Positions 1 to 4,803 of a stretch of DNA of 6,001 bases are shown one piece after another. Every line of letters starts with the position of its first letter. Position 1 is the first letter of the stretch. Under the pieces are notes generated by a model. It ran no database searches. It was not told where the DNA came from and worked only from the letters and a program-made list of their open reading frames with translations. The position numbers and the translations under genes were made by a program. Source of the DNA: JALWSI01 sp964569095 [NCBI: uncultured Aquificales bacterium]. GTDB taxonomy: Bacteria; Thermosulfidibacterota; Thermosulfidibacteria; Thermosulfidibacterales. The stretch is taken from assembly GCA_964569095.1 (NCBI GenBank), contig CAZMTB010000122.1, forward strand, positions 1-6,001. The letters are read 5' to 3'.

Positions 1-243
1 GCACTCCATGGTCCTGAAACGAATGTGCACCTGGATCCAGTAGTTAACCGTGTTCACCAGGTAGAAGTAGTTGTACTTGGTGTCTGAGCTCACGTCGTAG
101 AACGGGAAGATTGCCACATCTCCCGGGGTCTCTCCCGTGGGCTCAATGGCGATCACAGCGTGAGCCTTGGGTGCGGGCATCGCCACCAACAACGCCAGCA
201 CGAAGAGAGACGCCAACAAACCGCTTATCCATCTCCTACTCAT
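1..243 (-). CDS. Secreted protein of unknown function (N-terminal part; runs off the left edge)
   Basis: An open frame of 81 codons runs from ATG (243-241) to the window edge without a stop, so only the N-terminus is visible. The start is backed by a near-perfect Shine-Dalgarno sequence, GAGGAGGT, at 258-251 with 7 nt to the ATG. The product opens with MSRRW, a hydrophobic stretch (about residues 8-22) and an AHA motif at 27-29. This is a classical Sec signal peptide, probably cleaved before Val30, so the mature protein is exported to the periplasm, outer membrane or outside. The visible mature part (residues 30-81) contains GDVAIFPFYDV and then alternating hydrophobic and polar residues with many Tyr and Trp (YNYFYLVNTV, then WIQVHIRFR), suggesting a beta-sandwich. 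I do not recognise the family. It follows phosphoglucomutase on the same strand, but the 336-bp gap suggests separate transcription. Existence of the gene is fairly sure; its function is unknown. Confidence 0.8.
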   Translation of the reverse strand, partial: MSRRWISGLLASLFVLALLVAMPAPKAHAVIAIEPTGETPGDVAIFPFYDVSSDTKYNYFYLVNTVNYWIQVHIRFRTMEC

Positions 244-579
244 TCTCTCTACCTCCTCATTTTAAAAATAGACCGTAATTTCTCAGAGCCACGCAGAAGT
301 TCATCGCTTCAAACTCCCAAGGCATACACTTCAACCCTCTTCTACCACCTCCCTTCCCAAATGTCCTACACCTAACATATTTTCACCTCAACTTCTCTCT
401 CAAGCTCCTCAAAGCCTTTAGCCTTCTAACCAAGCCTCTCGCCCTCCTAACCTTGACCCCCAGAGATAGCCTCTCTCTCATAGGGTGTCAAGGGTCTTAT
501 AGATGGATAGTTTCACCCTTTCAACCCCGAGTTCCCCAATTTGTACAAAGCGTAAACCCATCTCTTTGATACCCAAGAG
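244..579. other. 336-bp intergenic gap between pgm and the secreted-protein gene
   Basis: No gene of normal length lies here. Besides the Shine-Dalgarno box for the left gene (251-258), the gap holds a strong hairpin (451-493, listed separately) and a run of very short minus-strand ORFs: ATG at 561 to TGA at 478 (27 codons), ATG at 481 to TGA at 383 (32 codons, very Arg-rich), ATG at 378 to TGA at 331 (15 codons) and ATG at 325 to TGA at 257 (22 codons). Bases 391-480 are strongly pyrimidine-rich on the plus strand, so the minus-strand transcript is purine-rich, which by itself produces many Arg/Glu/Lys codons and false Shine-Dalgarno boxes. I therefore do not call any of these ORFs a gene. 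The promoter of the secreted-protein gene should lie here. A weak candidate is TTGAGG (392-387), a 17-bp spacer, then TAGGAC, which is not convincing. Confidence 0.6.
451..493 (-). terminator. Long intergenic hairpin, possible terminator of the HIT-pgm operon
   Basis: CCTTGACCCCC (451-461) pairs with GGGTGTCAAGG (483-493) in 10 of 11 positions, with one mismatch at 458/486. Inside it AGAGA (462-466) can pair with TCTCT (474-478), extending the structure. It lies 87 bp past the pgm stop on the side where that operon must end, so a transcription end or an RNA-stabilising 3' structure is a reasonable reading. Against an intrinsic terminator, the base of the stem is followed on the minus strand by TTAGGAGG rather than a T-tract, and the plus strand also lacks a T-run. 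The hairpin itself is seen directly; its role is inferred. Confidence 0.35.
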
Positions 580-1986
580 CTAATTTTCTTCAAAAAGTTT
601 TCTGCCCTCCTCCACCAGCTCCTCGAGACGCTGCTCATCTGCCGCCTCTGCGTAGAACCTGGCAACGGGCTCGGTGCCAGAGGGTCTGAAGAGAACCCAC
701 GAACCGTCTTCCAACACAAGCTTGGTACCGTCGACCCTCACCACCTCTTTAACCCTGGATCCAGCAAAGGTGGCCGGGGGAGAATCGAGCAGTTTCAGCA
801 CCCCGTCCCTCTCACGGGGAAGTGGTATGTTGAGACGCCGAGAGTAAAGAGACCCCACTTTGTCGAACAGCCCGTCACGCATCTCTGCCAGGGTAACGCC
901 CCTTCTGGCAACCATCTCGGCAACCAGGAGGGAGGCGACTATTCCGTCCTTCTCGGGCACGTGCCCACCAATGGTTAGACCCGCGCTCTCTTCGCCCCCA
1001 ATGGCAACGGAGCCTTCCATCACGTGGCCGGCGATGTACTTGAACCCAACCGGGGTCTCGTAAACGGGACGACGGTGCAGTTCCGCCACACGGTCAACCA
1101 GGTGAGAGGTGGCAACGGAGCGAGCCACCCCCCCGGGCATCCCCTTCTCTGCCACGAGGTAGTCAAATAGAAGGGCAAGAACCAGGTTGGGAGAAACGAA
1201 GGTGCCACCAGAGTCCACCACCCCGTAGCGGTCCGCGTCACCGTCGGTGGCAAGTCCCAGGGCGTACCCCTCTGAGGCAACCATCTGCAAAAACTCCGGC
1301 ATCTCGGCAGGATCGGGCTCTGGACGCCGCCCCCCGAAACCGGGATTGGGACTGCAGTTCACGCACGCCACCTCCCAACCCGCCTCACCCAATAGGCGAT
1401 CCAGGTATCCCCTACCGGTGCCCCACAGGGCGTTGTAGGCCACCCTGGCAGGACGACTGGCGAGCAGATCGAAGTCTACCAATTCCTTCAGCCTATCGCA
1501 GTAGGCAGGGGAGAAGTCGCAGGTTGTAATATCGTCTGTCCGGGGAGGCCTCTTCGCCATCCCCCTTCTCTGAAGCTCCCCTATTATCTCCTCTATCTCC
1601 GTGGTCACCTCCACAGGGGCGGGACACCCCTGGGCGGGGGAGAACTTTATTCCGCTGTACTCTGGAGGGTTATGGCTGGCGGTGATGTTGATTCCGCCAA
1701 CGGCCCCCCGCCGGATTATCTCGTAGGCCACCACGGGGGTGGGAACGTCGCGGTGGCTGAGGACGGGTTCAAGGCCCTCATCCTTGAGCACCCATGCAGC
1801 CTCCAAGGCAAAGAGGTTGCCCAGAAACCTGGTGTCGTAGCCCACCACCACCTCTCCACCACCGAGACCCCGGTTCTTCAGGTGAAGGGCAATGGCCCTG
1901 CTCACCAGCCTAACCGAATCGAAGGTGAACTCATCGGCAATGATCGCCCTCCACCCGGAGGTGCCAAACCGTATCTTGGGAATCAC
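580..1986 (-). CDS. Phosphoglucomutase/phosphomannomutase (alpha-D-phosphohexomutase)
   Basis: This 468-residue protein has the usual length and all four domains of the alpha-D-phosphohexomutase superfamily, which moves phosphate between C1 and C6 of hexose phosphates through a phosphoserine enzyme in the cytoplasm. Domain 1 carries FGTSGWR (7-13) and the catalytic TASHNP loop (102-107, phosphoserine S104). Domain 2 carries the Mg-binding DGDADR loop (248-253). Domain 3 carries the sugar-recognition loop GEESAG (331-336). Domain 4 carries the phosphate-binding FRPSGTEP loop (433-440). The GEES form resembles glucomutase-type enzymes more than the GEMSGH form of PMM/PGM enzymes, so glucose phosphate is the likelier main substrate (inference; mannose or glucosamine phosphate remain possible). 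The start is GTG at 1986-1984, overlapping the stop of the upstream HIT gene as GTGA, with GAGGGA 6 nt upstream. Stop is TAG. Nothing looks broken. Family assignment is very secure; the exact substrate is not. Confidence 0.95.
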   Translation of the reverse strand: MIPKIRFGTSGWRAIIADEFTFDSVRLVSRAIALHLKNRGLGGGEVVVGYDTRFLGNLFALEAAWVLKDEGLEPVLSHRDVPTPVVAYEIIRRGAVGGINITASHNPPEYSGIKFSPAQGCPAPVEVTTEIEEIIGELQRRGMAKRPPRTDDITTCDFSPAYCDRLKELVDFDLLASRPARVAYNALWGTGRGYLDRLLGEAGWEVACVNCSPNPGFGGRRPEPDPAEMPEFLQMVASEGYALGLATDGDADRYGVVDSGGTFVSPNLVLALLFDYLVAEKGMPGGVARSVATSHLVDRVAELHRRPVYETPVGFKYIAGHVMEGSVAIGGEESAGLTIGGHVPEKDGIVASLLVAEMVARRGVTLAEMRDGLFDKVGSLYSRRLNIPLPRERDGVLKLLDSPPATFAGSRVKEVVRVDGTKLVLEDGSWVLFRPSGTEPVARFYAEAADEQRLEELVEEGRKLFEEN

Positions 1987-2390
1987 AGGAACTCCCTCAA
2001 CCTCTTCCCGTAATCCTGCAGCTCTCCTTTGGCGTACTCCAAGTGCCTCCAGCCAAAGCGCATCTGATCGTTTGAGAAGCGGGGAATCACATGCATGTGG
2101 GCGTGTAGAATCTCTTGCCCTGCCACCTCCCCGTTGTTCATCACAAGGTTGTAGCCCTCGGCACTGAGCCCATAGACCTGGGCCGCCGCAACCTTCTGGG
2201 CCACCTCAACCATCTGGTGAAGGGTGGTGGCATCTATCTCGTCGAGCCTGAAGTAGTGCTGCCTGGGAATCACCAGAACGTGTCCCTTGTTAACGGGGTA
2301 GAGGTCGAGAAAAGCCAACACCTTTTCGGTCTCTACCACCCTCTCCGAAGGGATCTCCCCATTCACTATCTTGCAGAATACGCAGTCCAT
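1983..2390 (-). CDS. HIT-family (histidine triad) hydrolase, Hint-like
   Basis: The 135-residue product is a compact single-domain HIT protein, of the class that hydrolyses nucleotide conjugates such as adenosine phosphoramidates, aminoacyl-AMP or dinucleoside polyphosphates in the cytoplasm. The triad is HAHMH at 96-100 followed by VIPR; by family knowledge the central His98 is the nucleophile that takes up the nucleotide. CVFC (Cys3, Cys6) with His45 (in IPRQH) and His96 fits the CCHH zinc site of bacterial Hint proteins. FLDLYPVNKGHVLVIP (28-42) is also typical. The ATG at 2390-2388 has GGAGG 5 nt upstream (2400-2396). The stop overlaps the GTG start of pgm by 4 bp, so this is the first gene of a two-gene operon. 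It is divergent from era. The family is sure; the exact substrate cannot be read, and Hint-type versus Ap4A-hydrolase-type activity is open. Confidence 0.95.
   Translation of the reverse strand: MDCVFCKIVNGEIPSERVVETEKVLAFLDLYPVNKGHVLVIPRQHYFRLDEIDATTLHQMVEVAQKVAAAQVYGLSAEGYNLVMNNGEVAGQEILHAHMHVIPRFSNDQMRFGWRHLEYAKGELQDYGKRLREFL
1993..1998 (-). promoter_or_regulatory. Ribosome binding site supporting the GTG start of pgm
   Basis: GAGGGA on the minus strand lies 6 nt before the GTG at 1986-1984 and inside the last codons of the HIT gene. It selects a GTG start that overlaps the HIT stop (GTGA). The arrangement implies translational coupling of the two genes. Confidence 0.6.
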
Positions 2391-2410
2391 GCCTCCCTCC
2401 TCGCACGTTG

Positions 2411-2438
2411 TTGCCTTTCACCTGGCAGGGATTACAAT
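2411..2438 (+). promoter_or_regulatory. Candidate promoter of the era-mgtE operon
   Basis: TTGCCT (2411-2416), a 16-bp spacer and TACAAT (2433-2438) resemble a sigma-70-type promoter (4/6 and 5/6 consensus matches). Transcription would start near 2445, giving a leader of about 33 nt that contains the Shine-Dalgarno AGAGGAG (2466-2472). It is the best-matching pair in the 87-bp divergent region, and the position is sensible. Confidence 0.5.
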
Positions 2439-2462
2439 AGACCATCCTACACCCTGTTGGAA
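2434..2462 (-). promoter_or_regulatory. Candidate promoter of the HIT-pgm operon
   Basis: On the minus strand, TTCCAA (2462-2457), a 17-bp spacer, then TATTGT (2439-2434) can be read as a weak sigma-70-like promoter about 44 bp upstream of the HIT start codon. Its -10 lies on the same A/T-rich bases as the -10 of the divergent era promoter. The -35 match is poor, so this is tentative. Confidence 0.3.
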
Positions 2463-2477
2463 GAGAGAGGAGTAAGC

Positions 2478-3398
2478 ATGCAGGAGATCGGAGAAAACCT
2501 GGAGACCAGGTCGGGATTCGTGGCCATTACGGGCAGGCCCAACGTTGGCAAGTCCACCCTTCTGAACACCATTCTCGGCCGCAAGGTGGCCATCGTTACC
2601 CCGAAACCCCAGACAACCCGCAACCGGATTGCCGGGGTGAAGACCATGGGCAAGGTGCAGATGGTATTTCTGGACACGCCGGGAATCCACGAGCACAAGT
2701 ACCTGATAACCAAGTACATGGCGCAAGTAGCCCTAAGGGCCGTGTCAGACGTGGACGTGATTCTTTTCATGGTAGAGGCCACGGGGGTACAAGGGGGTGA
2801 TCGGGATGCCCTTTCCAAAGTCCTCGAGAGGGCCAGCACGGATCGGCTTCTGGTGGTGATGAACAAGGTGGACCTCGCCACCCCAGAAGAGATCCAGAAA
2901 ACCCAAAAGGAACTGGAAGGCATGGTGCCTCCTGGGAGGATAGCGAGAATATCCGCCCTGAAAGGCCACGGGGTGGAAGAGCTACTGAAACGCCTGGCAG
3001 ATGCCATGCCTCCCGGCCCCTTCTACTACCCCGAGGATAGCGTCACCGACCAGCCCACCTCCTTCATGATTGCCGAGCTCATCAGGGAGAAGATATTCGT
3101 TCTAACCAAGGAGGAGGTACCCTACTCGGTGGCCGTGGTGGTGGAAGAGGTGATCAAGCGCAAAGACGACGTTTGGGTGGTCACCGCAAAGATATTCGTT
3201 AGCCGCGAGTCCCAGAAGGGCATCTTGATAGGCAAGGGGGGAAGGTTGATAAAAAGTATTGGACAACAGGCAAGAGAAGAGTTAGAAGCCCTTTTAGGTG
3301 TCAGGCTCTTTCTTGACCTGCGGGTGAAGGTGAAGAAGGACTGGATGAACCGGCAAGACCTGCTCGCCCGCATGGGTTACGATCCCAGAGAGATTTAG
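2478..3398 (+). CDS. era: GTPase Era
   Basis: This 306-residue protein matches Era, the essential GTPase that binds the 3' end of 16S rRNA and helps mature the 30S subunit. The G domain shows G1 GRPNVGKS (19-26), switch I QTT (45-47), G3 DTPG (66-69), G4 NKVD (129-132) and G5 SAL (159-161). A linker with TDQPTSFMIAELIREKI (190-206) and EEVPYSV (212-218) leads to the RNA-binding KH domain, whose GxxG-type loop is IGKGG (251-255), followed by VKVKKDW (283-289) and the Era-type end with MGYDP. Length is normal. The frame is open upstream to 2115, but that part lies antisense to the HIT gene. The ATG at 2478 has AGAGGAG at 2466-2472 with 5 nt spacing and puts the G1 loop at the usual distance from the N-terminus, with only about ten extra residues. 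It is the first gene of an operon with mgtE. The assignment is very secure. Confidence 0.97.
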   Translation: MQEIGENLETRSGFVAITGRPNVGKSTLLNTILGRKVAIVTPKPQTTRNRIAGVKTMGKVQMVFLDTPGIHEHKYLITKYMAQVALRAVSDVDVILFMVEATGVQGGDRDALSKVLERASTDRLLVVMNKVDLATPEEIQKTQKELEGMVPPGRIARISALKGHGVEELLKRLADAMPPGPFYYPEDSVTDQPTSFMIAELIREKIFVLTKEEVPYSVAVVVEEVIKRKDDVWVVTAKIFVSRESQKGILIGKGGRLIKSIGQQAREELEALLGVRLFLDLRVKVKKDWMNRQDLLARMGYDPREI

Positions 3399-3402
3399 GA
3401 AC

Positions 3403-3409
3403 GAGGTGA
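3403..3409 (+). promoter_or_regulatory. Ribosome binding site deciding the mgtE start
   Basis: GAGGTGA lies just upstream of the ATG at 3412, with the GAGG core 5 nt away. An alternative in-frame GTG at 3406 falls inside this Shine-Dalgarno sequence and has only a poor site of its own, so ATG 3412 is preferred. Confidence 0.6.
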
Positions 3410-3411
3410 AT

Positions 3412-4749
3412 ATGCCCAAAAAGATAGACCTCTTGGTGGAGTCGTCCAGAAGACTGCTGCGCAAGGGTGCAAGAAGCCACCTGGAGAACCTGCTCTCCAA
3501 GCTGCACCCCGCAGACATTGCCGCCCTACTGGGACGGCTGAACCGCCAGGAGAGAGACACCATCTTTGCCATGCTGCCCCCTGAAGTGGCCGCCAAGGTC
3601 TTGGTGGACATGGACAGCCTGCTCCAGACCAAGATCATGGAAGACATGCCCAGCAAGGAACTGGCGGGGGTGCTGGCCCACCTGCCCGCCGACGAGGCGG
3701 TAGGCCTGGTGGACAACCTGTCTGAAGAGAAGAGGGAGGAGGTTCTACCTTTAATAGAGGGCCGGGAGGGGGTCTCTCGCCTCATGCTCTACGAGGAGGA
3801 GACCGCCGGCCGCATCATGACCACAGACTACCTCGCCCTACCCGAGGACCTCACGGTGGAAGAGGCCATACAGAAGGTGAGGGAGGCAAAGGAGAAGGAG
3901 GTCTTCTACATCTACGTGGTGGACAAGAGAAACCACCTGGTTGGGGTCACCTCGTTGAGGCAGCTCATCCTTGCAGATCCAGACACCCAACTGAAAGACG
4001 TGATGAACCCCGAGGTGATCAGCGTGAAGGCCGACATGGACCAGGAAGAGGTGGCGCGCATAGTGGCCCGCTACGACATCCTGGCCGTGCCGGTGGTTGA
4101 CGACCAGAACCACCTCATCGGAATGGTCACCGTAGACGACGTGATCAACATCATCCAGGACGAGGCCACCGAGGACATCTACAAGATGGTGGGAGCCTCA
4201 GAGGAGGAGCTCTGGGAGGCCTCCACCCTGAAGATAGCAGGCTACCGACTGCCCTGGCTCGCCTTCACCATCGTGGGGGAGATGCTCTCTGGTCTGGTGA
4301 TCAAGCACTACCACCACACCATATCCACCTTGGTATCGGTGGCCTTCTTCGTACCCCTCATCATGGCACTATCCGGGGCAGTGGGAAACCAGACCCAGAC
4401 CATCATTGTTAGGGCCATGGCCACCGGGCGAATGGAGGGAATGGCCTGGAAGATACTGAGACGGCAACTCAGCGTAGGGGCAATAATGGGCCTGGCCGCA
4501 GGCACCCTTGCCTGTCTCATGGTCATCCTCGTTCAGCACAATCACCTGCTGGGAATATCGGTGGGGCTATCGTTGCTCGTATCCATGAGCATCTCTGCGG
4601 TGATCGGCGTGGTGGTACCCATATTCTCGAAAAAGGTGGGTGTTGACCCTGCCTTGACCGTGCCATCCATCGCCACCCTGAACGACATCATGGGTACCCT
4701 CATCTACCTCTCTCTGGTCACCTACCTCTTGGCAAGAACCACCGGCTAA
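3412..4749 (+). CDS. mgtE: Magnesium transporter MgtE
   Basis: The 445-residue product is a full-length MgtE, a homodimeric inner-membrane Mg2+ channel gated by cytoplasmic Mg2+. Domains in order: the acidic helical N domain (about 1-125; LHPADIAALLGRL at 31-43 is typical), CBS domain 1 (about 130-190, starting at the YEEETAGRIMT segment), CBS domain 2 (about 195-255, DVMNP to VDDVINIIQDEATED), a connecting plug helix, and about five membrane segments (280-440). The pore region carries SGAVGNQTQT (321-330), then VRAMATGR, and DPALTVPSIATLNDIMG (412-428). Asp425 probably corresponds to the pore aspartate D432 of the Thermus protein (by motif alignment only). Low Mg2+ should open the channel by moving the N and CBS domains. 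The start is ATG 3412, chosen by its Shine-Dalgarno site; GTG 3406 would add two residues. It begins 13 bp after the era stop, so the two are co-transcribed, leaving no room for an Mg riboswitch (M-box). Very secure. Confidence 0.96.
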   Translation: MPKKIDLLVESSRRLLRKGARSHLENLLSKLHPADIAALLGRLNRQERDTIFAMLPPEVAAKVLVDMDSLLQTKIMEDMPSKELAGVLAHLPADEAVGLVDNLSEEKREEVLPLIEGREGVSRLMLYEEETAGRIMTTDYLALPEDLTVEEAIQKVREAKEKEVFYIYVVDKRNHLVGVTSLRQLILADPDTQLKDVMNPEVISVKADMDQEEVARIVARYDILAVPVVDDQNHLIGMVTVDDVINIIQDEATEDIYKMVGASEEELWEASTLKIAGYRLPWLAFTIVGEMLSGLVIKHYHHTISTLVSVAFFVPLIMALSGAVGNQTQTIIVRAMATGRMEGMAWKILRRQLSVGAIMGLAAGTLACLMVILVQHNHLLGISVGLSLLVSMSISAVIGVVVPIFSKKVGVDPALTVPSIATLNDIMGTLIYLSLVTYLLARTTG

Positions 4750-4790
4750 CCCCAACCTTGACAACCCCCCTTTACAACCTATTGTTGGGG
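4750..4790. repeat. Perfect 7-bp inverted repeat spanning the promoter of the DUF3782-type gene
   Basis: CCCCAAC (4750-4756) and GTTGGGG (4784-4790) are exact reverse complements separated by 27 bp, filling most of the 54-bp spacer after mgtE. The arms enclose a TTGACA box, and the right arm overlaps the candidate -10. CAACC also recurs at 4753, 4762 and 4775. It could be an operator dyad, or a hairpin in read-through mgtE mRNA. A 7-bp match is modest, and no T-run follows it. Confidence 0.35.
4758..4785 (+). promoter_or_regulatory. Candidate promoter of the DUF3782-type gene
   Basis: A perfect TTGACA (4758-4763), a 16-bp spacer and TATTGT (4780-4785) form a plausible sigma-70-type promoter. 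Transcription would start near 4792, only about 12 nt before the ATG at 4804, so the leader would just include the AGGAGG site (4793-4798). This suggests the gene can be expressed apart from era-mgtE. Confidence 0.4.
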
Positions 4791-4803
4791 GTAGGAGGAT
4801 GAG

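Noticed and set aside
259-264. TAAAAT on the minus strand as a -10 box for the secreted gene
   Set aside because: Transcription would start at or after the Shine-Dalgarno site at 258-251, and the matching -35 (TCTGAG) is poor.
160-375. 71-codon plus-strand ORF
   Set aside because: It overlaps the signal-peptide gene on the other strand and runs into the pyrimidine-rich gap; there is no Shine-Dalgarno site or family feature.
490-520. Alternative stem AAGGGT/ACCCTT as a pgm terminator
   Set aside because: It has only 6 bp with a 19-nt loop and conflicts with the much stronger 451-493 hairpin.
1672-2013. 113-codon plus-strand ORF
   Set aside because: It is antisense to the conserved N-terminal half of pgm, has no recognisable domain, and is typical of shadow frames in GC-rich genes.
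2115-2477. Upstream extension of the era reading frame (the open frame begins at 2115)
   Set aside because: It lies antisense to the HIT gene and to the divergent promoter region; the Era family start and a good Shine-Dalgarno site are at 2478.
2447-3007. 186-codon minus-strand ORF antisense to era
   Set aside because: Its sequence only mirrors Era codons, it has no family features, and it would cross the divergent promoter region.
3399-3411. Possible M-box magnesium riboswitch ahead of mgtE
   Set aside because: Only 13 bp separate era and mgtE, far too short for that RNA.
3294-3785. 163-codon minus-strand ORF
   Set aside because: It is antisense to the end of era and the start of mgtE, both confidently identified.
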